DNA of 64,000 nt from NCBI GenBank assembly GCA_032173965.1, contig CM063298.1, positions 7,423,001-7,487,000 of the forward strand, in the 5' to 3' direction. A program made the translations under genes and the position numbers. Each line of letters begins with the position of its first letter. Position 1 is the first letter of the stretch. The notes below the pieces were generated by a model, which saw only the letters and a list, made by a program, of their open reading frames with translations, had not been told where the DNA came from and did no database searches. The stretch is from Sitta carolinensis (lineage: Eukaryota > Chordata > Aves > Passeriformes > Sittidae). This document shows, one piece after another, positions 49,379 to 63,152 of this stretch.

Positions 49379-52300
49379 AGAGTCATCTTGACCAGAAGAG
49401 GTCCTGAGAGAAGGGGTCACCTCCATCCCTACTCTCACCTCTGAGCAAGGAATTGGGAGCAAGTGGAGAGAAATAGAGAATGCTCAGCAGGGGAAGGGGA
49501 CAATGGAGAGGACGAGTGGAGGCAACACTAAGGATCTGGGCTCTGTGTGTCTTTGGGATCCATCGTGGCCTGAGAGCAGGGGCAGGGGCCTTGCAGAAAT
49601 CAGGGGCTGTCTTCAGCCCCGGGGGATGGAGGGGATTTGAAACCACATGCAAAAGCTGCAGGATGAGAAGTCCTTGCAACACTCAGGATTGTTGCACAAG
49701 GTTGGGCTGAGAACAGACACAGTAAAGAGCCAAGAACAGCACTGAGGAAGGGCCAGTGACCTTTCCAAATGGCCTGTCCAGAAAGAGCTGTTTACTGAGA
49801 AAAAGAAAGCAGAAAGAAATTATGTTGAAAACTTGTTCTTTACTGTCAGCTTTCATTCTTGCAAACACTTTATCTGAGTGCAGCTTGCCAGGCAGCTGCT
49901 GTCACAGACCGGCAGTGGTGCCCTCCCCTTGCAGATCCCTATCAGGATGACAAATCACTGATAACAAACTGGGTGAGGGAAGGCTTGGCTGGGCAACAGG
50001 AGATGGCACGGGGAAGAGCCAGCTTGCTCCTGGGTGTTTGCTGTGTCTACAGGCACAGCTGAGAGCAGCTTGGGCTTTGGAGGAGCTGTTGAGCTGCACA
50101 AGCATTTGCTGCTCAGCAGCTGGACCCACAGCCTGGGGATGGACAAGGACATCAGCCCATGCTCAGTGTCACTGCTGGGGTTTGGTGTCACTGCTGGGGC
50201 TGCTGAGGAGCCACAGGCCCTGTGCAGCAGGGCAGTGACTCCCCAAGGGGAGCTTTTGTCTTCCCCACACCTTTCCAGCCCCTGGCTGATCCAAAAGCCA
50301 TAAAAAAGATGCTTCAGATGTAACACAGGCGGCAGTGACTCCACACTGGGATCAGTGGTACTGTGCAGGCATTCTGGAATTTGTGCTGAATCCAAACAGG
50401 AAACCATGGCCATGGAAACTGCACTGGAAAGTTTGTCTCCTTAATACCAGTGAAGGAATCAGAGTCCATCAGCACAGAGCCCTCCAAGCAGGGCTGCAGG
50501 AGGATGCTGGCAGCAGCATCCCTGCGAGAGGATGAGGGCAGTCCCTTCAGCCTTGCACTCATCCAGTCCTTTAATTGAGGCAGGTTGAACTGATTTAATG
50601 GCTTTAAGAGACACAACCTGCCTTTGCCCTGGAACTCCCTAAGAGTAGGTTATAATGTCAAAAGGGGTTCCCTGAAGTAGACCAGGGACCAGGAGATGAA
50701 AAAAGGGCTGAAAGCAGAAGCAGGGGTTTGATGTGGATGGCAGATTTTCTTTGTCCAGGTCAGCCAGAACAAGACTGGGGCCGAGAGTGGCTGCACAGCA
50801 TAAAAACACTGAATATCCAGGAGGAGTGGGATGCCAAGATAATCTACAGAATAAAAATCTGTAGATACAGTGAGACACCAAAAAGATGAAATGCACTCCT
50901 GAAATTTTTCAGCGTTGTCCCATGGGGTCTGAAAAAAGCTGCTTGTTGCACTTCTGCTCTCTCTCCTGTTAGGAGGGCTCTGGTAACTGTCCCCAGGAAT
51001 TGCATGTCCCAAGGAACTGGGCTTCAGAACCCTTTCTTGTGCACTCCAGTTTGGCACTGGAGCCACCTCCTCACCCCACACCTGGTGAGGATGCCTGTTC
51101 CCTTTGATGTCAGAGATGCTTAGAGGTGCTTGCCCAGCCCTGCCAGCCTCAGTCTTGGCTTTATGCAGCCTTTTTCCACTGGCTCACCTTGGGCAAACAG
51201 TTTAAAAGCATCTCCTCCCTCTCTGATGGAGGGGATGGGGTGGAGAAGCTGATTCCTGTCCTATGACACACACAAATGCAGTTTATTGATCTGGGACATC
51301 AGCTCTGTGCCCCCTTGCAAAATGGTGTTAGTGGGAACTAGAGAAAAGTGCACGATGGTCTTTGGAAACTGCTGTTGTCATCTTTGCTTTTAGCTTTGAT
51401 TGCAAAAGCAAAATCTGGCCCAGCAAAGAGCAACCCCAGAGGTAAAGGCAGGACATGGACTCAGCATCCTTGAGCTGCTCACATCTTTCACTGCTCCTTG
51501 CCAACAAAAAATAACAGCAGTCAGGATGTCTCTTGCTTCAGCCAGCACAGAGAGAACAGCCGAGAGTTTAGTCAATCCTTAAATGCACTTCTTTCCTCCT
51601 TGTAACATTGGAGAAATAAAATCCAGTCATAACTATTGCTAAAAATCAGGCAATGACCCTCCAGCCAAGAGCTGGTGGCTGGGCTGGGGTTGTGCAGGCT
51701 TTAGAAAGCAAAAGTTCAGCTGCAGTGTGGAAGTGTCTGTTTAAAAGCACTGTCCCCAGCAGTTCCCTAGCTGGCCACTGCACTGGCTTGCAATGCCCAC
51801 TAGAAATGCTCAGGCACAGCCCAGCAGGGTGGGAGCACACAGCTCCCATCAGAGGCCAGCACGGTCCTTGGGAAGGGCTCTGTGCAGGGATCACATGGAT
51901 TCCAGCCTCTGTGTGAGCCACAGGAGAGCTGTTTGGTGATCAGGACTCCAAAGCAGCAAATACCCTTTTTCCCCCTGTTTTTTACCAGCAGCCACCTGTT
52001 CCACAACATACTGGTGACAAAAATTACTGAGCTCCAGTATTTGCACCTCGAATTACTCCTTGTCCAGGAAACAATAAGAGAAGCCCTAAAAGCAGCTCCA
52101 GAATGAATGAGGATTTCTGGTTAGTAGAGACAATCCTGATAAACTCTGTTCCCCACACTGGCAGACAACTAGCAAAACATCCCAGATCTCCTAGGCAGGA
52201 CTTTCCAAAGGGAGGGGGCTTGGCATTTCCCAAAACAGCCTCTGCTTCCCACACTGTCAGTCTGCCTCCCAAAATAACCAACATATATACGCACAATGTG

Positions 52301-55300
52301 GAGTGAAGCCTTACATTGCTTTTAAAAACAAGTCATCTTGAAGGGAAAGCCCTTTATACCTGTCCCCAGTATAAATAAAGTCCACAGTTCACTTGTGAAT
52401 GGGGTTATAGGCATTGCTTAGAAAACAGATCTCCAAAGAACAAGTATCATGACCTTCTTTATAGGGAATCATCTTCCCCTTAAAGAAAACCTGCTAGGAA
52501 AGAACCCTCCACCAGCATTAACAGTAATTTATCTCCTACCTCTTGTCTGGATCCTGAAGCCGCAGCCTGGCCTCACTCTTATCTCTCGGATGGAAATGGG
52601 CAAATAGTCAAAAAACTGATTTCAACATGTCCCTCCCTCACTTCTCCTTTTAAGCACGGGGTCCAATGACTCTGCAAAACCCAGTGGTGCCTGCCAGGCA
52701 TTGGCAAAGGGGACAGTGCAGTCAGCAGGCAGGGGAGAGGAAGGTAGTTTCAAAATGAGAGACATCCCTGTTTCCTCTCTTTGGGGCTGCTCAGGTGAGG
52801 TATCCCCCCCAGGACCCACCGAGTGCTGTGGGGACAATGATTCCATACCCAGGAGGGATGTCAGTCATCCCCCTCCCAGTTACTCCTGACCCCCATCTCC
52901 CCTGCCACAGGCTCTCCTGAGCACTTTGGGGGCACCTCACAAAGGATGGGGGTACCTGGGGAGGATGTGGGGAACACACAGTATCACCCACGTCATTTGG
53001 GATGTCTTAGAAGGATGTCAAGGCAAACTCCCACCCCCTGGGAAGAGCAAAGGGGACTTTCAGCCACCCACACAGGACAGGGCAGTTGTGAAAGCTCAGT
53101 TCCCCTCAGGAGCCCTGTGCAGGAGCAGAGGTTTGGCACAAGAGCTGCCAGCTCCATGGCAGGGACGTGCAAGGATGACTCTGAGGAAGTCACAGACTTC
53201 ATGTGTAGACCTGGATCTCCTTCATTTGCCTTATAGCACCTTTGACCACGTTAAAATGTTTTCACCATCACTGTCATGTGCTGTCTTCCACTTCCCTCTC
53301 CCAGTGAGATAATTCCATTTCAGACACTGGATTTATCATCCCCTTTCTGCAGGAACAGAAAATGGGGGACACAGATTTCAAAGCAAATTTATTTGCAGCT
53401 TTGGGGGCTGAGTTGAGAGCAGCAGGACCTACAGTGTATGCCTGAGCTGAGGAGGGACCAGAGGGTTGCTTGTGAAGGCAGAAGAATCCGGGGCTGACAC
53501 CCAGGTCCCTCCATGCTCCCATGGTGCCCATTAACCAGGTTATTCTGGAGCACAGATGCCAAATTACTGACCAGCTTCAGCACAGAGCATTCTCCCCATG
53601 GCTCTTCCACCAACAATTCTCCCCACACACTTGTCAAAGCCCCTGAGGAGCCCACCAAGCTCCACAGAGCCACATGTTTGGGTAAGGGGAGGAGGCTGCA
53701 GACAACCCCTCCCATCGCCCCCACATTCCAGAGGGACACGCCAAAATATGGAATATTATTGCAGTCAGTCTGTGCCACGGGAAGAGCCAGTGTGATCCTG
53801 CCAGAGCCCAGCCCTCACAGAGCAAAGTACATGGAAAAGAGGAGGAGGAGGAGACACAGCTTGAGCAGGGGAAAGGAAAAGTTTAGAAATACAGGATTTG
53901 CTGAGCTGAGCTTGTAAATGGAGCCAAGCTGATACCTTTTGCTCCAGCGTCCGGAAACCACAGGAATTGTGTAGGGAATGGCAGGTGGGCTGGGAGGACC
54001 CAGCAGGGAGGGATCCTGGTCTGTGTGCACCCTGAGGTGTGAGATCCAGCAGCCACCACCCCAGGTACAAGTCCCTGCTCCTGCTCCCCGGGACACTTCA
54101 TGGCCGGGGCCTCTCTCGTCGGCCCAGGGCCAGTCCCTGAGCAAGGAGGGGGCTGGAAAACTTGTTCAGTCTCTTGGAGCTGACTCACTCCAGAGAGCAG
54201 ACAGGTGAGTAACACCTGCTATGGCTGCAGAGAGAGCCTTGACTGAAATAAAGATCCCCACCCTGCACATCTCAGTGTTCTGTCCCCACCCACAAACCTC
54301 ACATTTGTCCCTTGGGCTTTTCTGAGCAGCTTTAACCCGAAACTCCTCCTGGTCACAGCCTGCCTTGGCAAAACTCACCTCCAACACACCCCTGGCCGTT
54401 CCTTACAGGTGGTGGAGCCTGTGATGCAACAGGAGCTGCTCACTGGCAAGGGCTGGCTCTGCTCCTGGATGCTCTGGGAGCAGCTGGACCCAAACTTCAC
54501 CTCACACGCCACCTCCAGCAGTGCTTGCAAAGGGAGACAGTGCTGTGAGCCAGAGCTGATAAATCACAATGTCCATCTACAGTTCTGAGAGTGGTGGGAA
54601 GTCTTCATGATCTCCAAAGGAAGGCACACACAGAACAGGGAGGTGCTGGCCAGGTGGGCTTAACCCCATTCCCTACAACTGCTTAGTGCATCCCCCCAGC
54701 CAAAAAGAAATTAATGCACGAAGCTGGAGTACTTGAGGAAAAACAAGTGCAAAATGGTGTGGAGGAAGAGGAGGACTCTGTTTCTTCCTTTGTCTGGAGG
54801 CAGCCCCAGGCAAGCACACACAGGGTGGGGCAATCCTTCCAAGGTAAGGACCCTTAATCCCTAAGGATGGGGTAATCCTTCCAAGGTAAAGACCTTTTCT
54901 AGCCCCCAGGGATAGCACCAGAATTTCATGGCTGACAGTAGGAAATCTATCAGCAGCACCTGTGGTTCCTGCAGCAACAGTTCTTTGCACAAGATCTCAA
55001 AGCACTTTGGAAATACCCAGTTACCCCACACTCCGAAGAGGAGGGAAGCAGCTGCATTTCCCAGCATGAGGGTCAGCGAGAGACTTCTCAAGCGAAGAGC
55101 CCAAGTCACATCAAAGAGACAGAACTGTAGGTGGTGGTGGAAAAATCTGCCTCTGCCAAAGGATCCAACACTAATTGTTCCCTATGCCTTCTCTTTCCCT
55201 TCAGGAGCATAATACCATCCATCTATTGGAATTTAATGGTACCAATCTGGCTGTCACATGGCAGCCTCCTGCTGCACAGCCAGTTAATCATTGAGGCAGG

Positions 55301-58300
55301 GACCAGACCTGGAGACGTGTCAATGCACAACATTTCTTCCTGCCCTACTCCCACCCTGCTTCCAGAGCAGCAGCAAACTTCGAATTGCACTTCTCTGCTT
55401 TAATATTTAAAACCTCCTGCGTGGGCAGCAGGCCTGGTGACCCTTCCACCTTCCCTGAGCCCTTTCCCAAGCAGAGAACAGCTCCCAGTTTCCATCAGGG
55501 GGATGCAGGGAGCACTGAGTACCAAAGCTAAATTTGGGGCTTTTGGCAGGGATTCTCACCAGCACCCAAAAATCTGTATTCCCAAATCGTGCTGCTTCAC
55601 TCAGCCCAATACCTGCCTTGCTGGCTGTGTGACCTGCCCAGCCGTGTGGCCTCAGTTTCAGCATTCCCGAAACGTGCTTCGCTTCTCACCAGCACACTCC
55701 AAACACATCGAGACCACGCCCAATCCCTTTTTTTGGCTTGCTCCTCCACCCCTCCCCACAGACCGTGCCCAGCTCCAGCCTTGGGGAGTGGGAACGTTCA
55801 ACATCCAACAGCTGTGGAAAGCCCACAGCTTCAACTCCAGATTTAGCTCACTGACACCCATGCTAAGGAATATTTCATTTATTCCAGCCTGACTCATCCT
55901 TTGACCATATTTCCCTTTAGCCAGACAAAACCTCATGGTGTCTCTGGAAGTCTTGCCACTTCACTCTAAGGGAGGTGACTCAGCTTGAACCACGAGCTGA
56001 GTTCCCATGGGAGCAGATATCTAAATATTTCTCTCTGAAGCACACTTAGTTGAGGAAGGGTTTTAAAAGAACCTCATGGATTTGTTCTGATTGTTGGCCT
56101 AAGAGCTGCACAGGGAGTGGGGCTGGGCAAGAGCTCTGGAAAGTTCATGCAATCTGTGTTTTCTAGGATTGTGTCTCAGAGTAGAGGGTAACTGGGAACG
56201 AGCCAGAGAAGAAAGGTTTCAGCACTATCTTAGAGTTGGACAGATGCGACTGGGGAAACCTTGATTCGAAGTAATTTAATTCACAAATCAGGACTGATTC
56301 AGCTCCTACTGGAGTGCAAAATTTTATCTCAATGCTTTCCTCCTTCAGCCACCTCTTCTACAAAAAACAAACCCAAGTGGCTCAGGCAGGCTTAAAATGC
56401 AGTCAAACAGCCATATGGGAGGATGTGAGGGGCAAAAGAGATGTAAAAATGAGCAGAATCTGCTGGCTGGTCCAGCAATTCAAGAGAATGAAGGCAGCCA
56501 CAGCAGCTGCTGGGAAAAGGAATGAAACCAAGCGAGGTTTGGAATCATCCTGGAGAGCAGCTTCTGGGTAGGTCCTGTTTAAAGGTGTCAGTGTGGACTG
56601 ACCAGGACCTGATCCCACGTGGAACACTCTGTCCTGCCCTGCCAAGTGACACTGACATAGCTGGTTCAGCTCAGAGGGAGGAAGGGCTCCACCACTGCTG
56701 CTGGAGAGCAACTCCCAGCTTTTCCAGGGGAGAAGCACAGGGGGAGCACTGAGACAGCTCCCACCTCTCTGGGCACAGCCACCAGGCACCTCAACACACT
56801 TACAGGAAAAAAGATAAAATTGGGCCTTGCTTCTAATTAGAGACAGGTAATAGAGGCATTAGTTATGCTGCATTGCTGAGCTAGCTCTTGCAAAGTAAAA
56901 TAGTAACCAGGTTGTAACTTTTATGAGGACAATTGGTCTGGAAAAACAACCTGGGTGACATGTCTGGGTAAAGCAGCTGCTGCACCAGCTTCCAACAGAA
57001 ACTGTGAAATGGGAGTCTGCTGAAACATTTTAACATCTTATTTTCATTCACGAAGCCACCCAAGAGAAATCAAGCAGCTGATGCCACCAGTGAAGAACCA
57101 AGTGATTTTGCTTCTAATAAAAAAATATAAAAAACAAGTGATTTTGCTTCCAATTCCTTCTCTCCAATTCCAAAGCTACCAACTCACAAGAAGTTTGCCC
57201 ACTCACACACACACACAAAGTTTTGAGCTGATTTCTCTTTACTTCACAGTCTTGGCAAAACAAATCTGCATTCAAAAGTCATTTCACATTAATATATTAA
57301 TCAAATGCTTTCAAAATAAATATATTTTTTAAATAACCATTTCTTTACATCACTGCAGTAGCAATTCTAGAAAAGTCAGTGCACAAACAGTAGCGATTTC
57401 ATTAATCAGCTAAACTCAAAAGAAGAAAGAAAACAAGAGGTGGACCTTTTTTCTCTCTGAGCAGGCTGCATGCAGCAAGTCTCAGCAGCTCCCTAGCACA
57501 GGATCTTCTGTCACACTTGGCTGGGAAGGATTTTCTCTCTCAGCTGTCAGAAGTCAGTGAAGTGTGACTTGTGCAAAGCTTTGTACAAAACAAAAGTTTC
57601 ACAGCCCAGATTCTGACCAGTCCTGCAGAGGTTCTGCACTGGAGTTGTTGCTAAGAGACCAAGGAACCAATGCTATGAGGAGTCCACGTTTGGGTGTCTG
57701 GGAATTCACAGTACGACCAGGAACACAAAGAGCAATAAACAACACTTGGTACCTTACAGCTTATTCCAATGTTTTGCATATTCTCTCAAGTGCCTCCAGG
57801 GCAGAAGTAAAGCAACTGCTTTCTGCCCATTAGCTGATAATTCACCAGGCAAATCACAGCAGCAAGATGCTTCTCTGGCCAAAAGTGTAACTGGTGTTAC
57901 AAGAAAGGAAAAACAAAAGTGCATTATAGACTATGAGGAGAATGTTCAGGAGTTAGTGAACTGACATGTCTAACTGGAAAACAGAGACTGCAGAAATATT
58001 AGTGTTCCCATGGGATCTAAACTGGTCAGATGCTACTGGAGAAACCCTGTGAAGAGCAGCATGTCTGAGGAAGGGAAGTTGGTCAGCATTGTCACATGGT
58101 GAGCGGCAGGGAAATCTGGAGAGCTATCAGATTATTTCCTATGATTGTCAGGAATGACTTAGATTTAGAAAAAAAAAAAAAAAGAAACCCAAGAAGTTGA
58201 ATATATATTTGAAAAAATAGATGTGTATTTCATTTGAGATCCTAAAGGTTGCCTTTGAACTCCTTTCTCAAGAGCAAAGAGTTGTGACACTCTGGATTAA

Positions 58301-58756
58301 AAAGAATAACCAGAGGCATCCCTGTGTCCAGAGGTGCTCTTGGATGCACACTAAGGTAACTTCAAGACACTTCCCACCCCCAAGTGCTTTGTTTCCATGT
58401 CATGATCATGTTAATTAGCAGTTTAGAGAAGATGCTGACTCTAAGGAGGTGTAATTTAAGTATCAAAAGAAACAGGGCTAAGAGAAGCAGTCACAGATGA
58501 AGAGAAGGCCCAGGTGGAGCAACGCTGTGCACAGGGAGGAGGGAATGCTCCAGGACAGCAAACTCTCAGAGCTCCACAGGTGAACCAGGCTGCCAAAATC
58601 CCTCCCCTTGCTCTGCACAGACCTATTCCTAGAGCCCCTGCAAGCAGTGTGCCTTGGGGGAAGGCTCAACTCCTCAGTGCTATGGACCATGCCCCAGAAT
58701 TCTGCCAAAATGGAAAAAAAAGAAAGCAATGAGTCATGGAGATGTTCTCTGTCAGC
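49379..58756. other. Long gene-poor interval between UNC13D and WBP2 (includes WBP2 3' UTR)
   Basis: About 9.4 kb shows no conserved exon, RNA gene or clear coding frame; the open frames are short and lack family features. The right end must hold the WBP2 3' UTR on the minus strand, but I could not settle its poly(A) signal. A tandem duplication of about 40 bp lies at 54826-54895 (two copies of ATCCTTCCAAGGTAA), and a short repeat of AAGTGATTTTGCTTC lies at 57098-57155. I recall the equivalent human gap as only one to two kilobases, so this interval may be expanded by degraded insertions. Confidence 0.5.
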
Positions 58757-60602
58757 TTATTGGTTTTTCTTGTCCTCTGGTGGGAAGTATGGAGGAGGGG
58801 GTGGCTGGTCCTGCAATAAAGATGACAAAAGGACATCAGTGCACGGTTAAGAAGAAAATATTAAACTAAAAGCCTCCCAAAACCCCAAGACACCAGCATC
58901 AATTTAGACCAGCTTTGCTGTGCCACTGAGAGAAGATCTGCCAGACACACACTTGGGCTCCCCTGCAACCCCAGAGCAAGAGGGACTCACCGTGGGCATG
59001 TAGACGTTGTGGGGGTTGCCTGGGCTGTAGTAAGCACTGGCAGCAGCTTCAGCAGCCTTGGCTTCAGCTGTCACAGGGAGAGAAGTGACAGGTTAGAGGC
59101 ACAGAGAACTGTTACAATAAAACAAGAACTCCTGGCCATCAAGTTACTAATAGAGCACCATATGACCAGTGCTCAAGTTGCAAAATACAATTGAGCATTA
59201 TCTCTTCCAGTTACCACAGAATTGTCAATTCCCAGTGAAACAGAGGAAGACTGAGATTGGAAGTGTCACCTGGGACTTGCACGTCAGCCATAAATAAATG
59301 CTTGCTGCTGCCTTGCCTAAATGCAGACAATACCCTTTATAAACAGGCAGTGAACAAATCATTCTTCCTGGGAGTGAAATCGACAGGCAAAACAAAAGTC
59401 AGCACAAGTTTATAGCAGCTCAGGGGATTCGTGTATTAAAGATGGTAATTCATGAGGATAATCCAGATCCTCCATTTCTGCACAACACAAAAATCTTGTA
59501 CAACCCTCTGGAGCAGTGCCACTTTCCAAATAATAGAAAGATGAATGGTTGTTTATTCAAATCGAAAAGTTAAATCCTTATCCAAACAAATATTCTTATC
59601 TGCAAGAGATCTATGGCTGTGCCCTGCCACAATAGCTCTTTTTTCATTTTAACAAATCCCAAATGAGTGAAAAATGAGGCTGATATTTCCCCAGCTCCTT
59701 TCCATCATTTCTTCCCCCGTTCCATATTGTTTCAGCAAAAATAATCACATTAAGAATGAAACAGAGGAAGGGGAAGCAAATATCACTGATTTTGTGATAT
59801 TGTGAACTTAAATGGACCACAAACACATTTCACCATCAGTTTCCTTGTATTCATCCATTAGGGCAAGATTACCACCACAGGAGAATCACAAACTGTATTT
59901 TTTCTGTCAAAAGAAGAATAAATCCATCTGTAAAATCTCCATGGATGGTATCTACCCTGGAGAGAATCAGGCTGGACTCCAGACTGAGCTGGATATACAA
60001 GGCTGGAGATTAGGGGAGCTCCCTAATCCCTTTTCTAAACAAATTTCAACTTCTAAGTGGAGCTTCAAAGTTCCCCAAAAGACAAGAAACAAAATCTGTT
60101 TCATTCCTGACAAAACTGTTGTGAGCTCACTCCTGTGGACACACTCCTTACCTGCAGGAGTGGAGGGCAGGTCTGGGCCACTGACAGGGGGTTCCATGGG
60201 CCCTGGGTATGGTGGGGGTGGAAGCTGCATGTAGCCCATGTTTCCATCTGCTGCAGGAGGACCAGGATAAAAGTCTGTCAGGAAAGGAGATCACACAGCA
60301 AGAGACTTAACTCCTCTGGGTGGAGTTAACAACCAAAAGAAGCCAAGGCAAACATAATTAAACTCAGGAACAAAAGCTACACCAGTTATCACTAAAACAC
60401 TATGTAAAATCAGTATTTCTTGCCCTTTTAACCTATTTTAGCTCATACTGCAATAATCCCCAGCCTCAGTTCCCAGGCTTACTCGGAGGAGGAGGAGGTG
60501 GGTATGGATAGCCCCCGTTAGCTGCAGGTGGTGCAAAAGCATAGGATCCATTTGGCATGTAGGAATAGCCATAAGCTCCACTGGGGATTTCACCTCTGGA
60601 GA
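58757..60602 (-). CDS. WBP2: WBP2 exons 5-8: proline-rich tail with two PPxY motifs
   Basis: The tail reads [20 protein letters not shown], then [72 protein letters not shown], and ends [16 protein letters not shown]. Two PPxY motifs are present (PPPPYPG and PPPPPYF), matching the two C-terminal motifs of human WBP2. The first human motif, PPGY, falls where this sequence has a shorter GGYPYPP, so it is absent. The exon 5/6 junction gives Asn where human has Glu before FYPGPP. Confidence 0.9.
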
Positions 60603-63152
60603 CTGGAAAAGCAAAGATGAGACCTCATCAGATCATCCAACCTGCCTCAAGTGCAGGCCAAGAACTCCAACAAACTTAAAGAGTCCTTATCAGAAAAACA
60701 AGTAAGTGTCATCCCAGTAAATCTGCTGCTCGTTGGATGTGAAAAAAAAGTATTTTTAAAGCAAACTTCAGGCAAGGGCTCCTGAAACCACAGAACTCTG
60801 GCAGGCATCCCCAGACTTCCATACCTTGTGATGCCACCTGCAGCATCCGCTGCCCAAATTCAATTGCACCCCCAGCTGAAAAGGTCATCTTGAATGTGGC
60901 AGATCCTTCCCAGCCACCTGAGGGAGGAAAGACAGCACTAAGGAGCAAGGAGAAGCCATTTCCATGCTATTTAGGTTACATGCTGCATCTACAGATGCTC
61001 TGTATATAATTCTTTAAAGAGCTTATCCCAAAAATCCAAATTAAAAAAAAAAAAAAAAAAAAAAGCAGAGAAGTGGCAGAATTATGGCATCATCAGAAAA
61101 ATTCACATTGGGGTATTGTCAGGTCAAGAGACACCTGAAGAAGAAACATCCACGAGGGAGAGCTTCAAAAGCTTTCTGGAGTTGTGGCTGTTGCCACAAT
61201 AGCTGTCACAGGCCAAGCTATCAGGAGTGCTGGATTTGCTCTTGCTTTGGATAAGATTAGTGCAGAAGACAGGGATTTTGTTAATTCCGTTTGCTAAAAA
61301 GGCTTTGCAACTACACCTAACTGTCAGATCCAAATTAGTTTGGGAGTCTGAGTGCCCAAAAGCAAAGAGCTTAATGAGAAACATGGTCCACATAAATCCA
61401 TTAAAGGCCATGGAAGATACTGCACATCAGGATAAATAATAATTAAAAAACAAATAAATTAGTGACATCTCCCATTACAGTATAAAAAAGAAAAACATGC
61501 ACAGTCCAGAGTGCCAAGAAAGCATCAAAGCAGAAGCTGTGCTGAAACAGAAACAAGTAGATTAAACAGACTTTTAAGCTAAACCAGACTCTCATGGCTG
61601 TTAAGACAACATCATTAAAAGAGATGGCCTCTGGGGAAAATTCACAAAGATTTAGCTAAAGCCTTCTGCCTTCCACATAGTTTAGTTTGTCATTAATGCT
61701 CAGGCTCCCTCTCATGAGGTATGGTCCCACTCAGCTCCCATAAAATGCTGATTTCAGAACTCCAGCTAAAGGTTCTTACACCCTGTGCTGATTTCTGATT
61801 AGACTGAATCAAGCTGAGGATGAAAGTTCGCTGAACTCTTGTGCCTTTGGTAAAAAAACCAGTCAAACCCAAAATTATTCTTGAAAACGTCTGCCACAGC
61901 CTTCTCATTGAGTTTAATATGAAACAGCTCCTTAAATTCCCTGATTTCAAGATAGTCCTTTCCCTTCCAAGTGCCATTTTCACTGCCAGGATGCACTACA
62001 GCAAAAGCACATCTGTCCTTGAACTGCACAAGAAACACAATGGAGAAAGTGCTATGGGGATCTGCACCTGAACCCAAACAGAGCCAGAAAGGATCTGAGT
62101 TTTTGGCACAGGAGAACCTGGATACAGGTGGGATAGGTGATCCCAAGTGATGAATGCAAAATTATATCCTCATTCTTGCTAAACATCACTTTGATATTTA
62201 TTTGCTGAGATCATTCGTTTGAATGAACTTTATATTCTGCAGAGGGCAGGAACGAGATGGGTTGCAGAGAACATGTGCTCACTGTAACTGAACAGGGAGC
62301 TAGTAAGAGAAAGTTTCTAGCTGCCAATGAAAGAAACACCTTTTCACAGGAGTGTGAGAACCTGTTTCGACAGTGTCAAGGTTTGGTTAGCCAGGATTTT
62401 GCTATGAATTGAGCAGCTGAACTGAGACAGAGAACATACACTATGTGATACCTACCTCCTGCCTCTGCTTTCACTGTGCCCTTGATGTAATTTGCTCCAA
62501 ACACTGGCTGCTTAATCTCACAATCCTTCAACAAATAAAAGGGCATCACAAATGACTGCATAGCATCCTTCCCCTTTGACACAAAGATAACCTGAAAAGA
62601 AAGTAACATTACGAGAGCTACTTCAAACACAGCCCTGATTTATATGAACAGACCACAGGGGTAAACCAAATCCTCACGATACTAAAGCTTTCCAGGAAGT
62701 CCCATGCTCAGATAATGCTCCTACCAGCCTCCACAGAACCTGCTGCTCCACACAGCTATGATTTAGCTGTGCTGTTGCATTCAGCATCTCCAGATCACTG
62801 TTAATTTCCAGTCTGAAGATGCCTGATGGACTAAACAGCTGCCCGTACAAGAACTAATCAGATTTATTATCTGTAGACAAATAGATGGGATATGCCATGA
62901 ATTCATAACGCTTCCCAGAGGGAGAGGATGAGCCACACTTCAAGCAGGAGTAGATTATCCTGACTTTCATGCACTGAGGACATTTAAATACAGACTCCAG
63001 GGCTGCTACCTCCTTAGATGAGATAAAGCCTCTCACCACTTACCCGGTAGGGAGTAAGGAAAACACTCCCTTTCTTGGTCCCCTTGAAGGCCTCTGGCAT
63101 CGGCTCCAGATCACTGAAGGTAATTTCCACATGGTCATAGGTCATCAAAACA
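58757..63152 (-). CDS. WBP2: WBP2, WW domain-binding protein 2 (exons 2-8; exon 1 outside window)
   Basis: WBP2 is a small adaptor and transcriptional coactivator that binds WW domains of YAP, TAZ, NEDD4-type ligases and others through PPxY motifs, and enhances steroid-receptor signalling (family knowledge). Exons 5' to 3': 63044-63152, 62456-62591, 60825-60917, 60483-60602, 60152-60274, 58991-59067 and 58757-58810, with TAA at 58759-58757. All phases chain without error. They encode about 236 residues; adding about 22 from the missing first exon (MALNKNHSEGG in human) brings the protein close to the human 261. The neighbour to the left, UNC13D, has the same orientation. Confidence 0.95.
60825..63152 (-). 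CDS. WBP2: WBP2 exons 2-4: GRAM/PH-like domain
   Basis: Exons 63044-63152, 62456-62591 and 60825-60917 encode [70 protein letters not shown] and [20 protein letters not shown], ending [10 protein letters not shown]. This is the N-terminal GRAM domain typical of the WBP2 family, nearly identical to mammals. Its ligand is not established from sequence. Confidence 0.93.
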
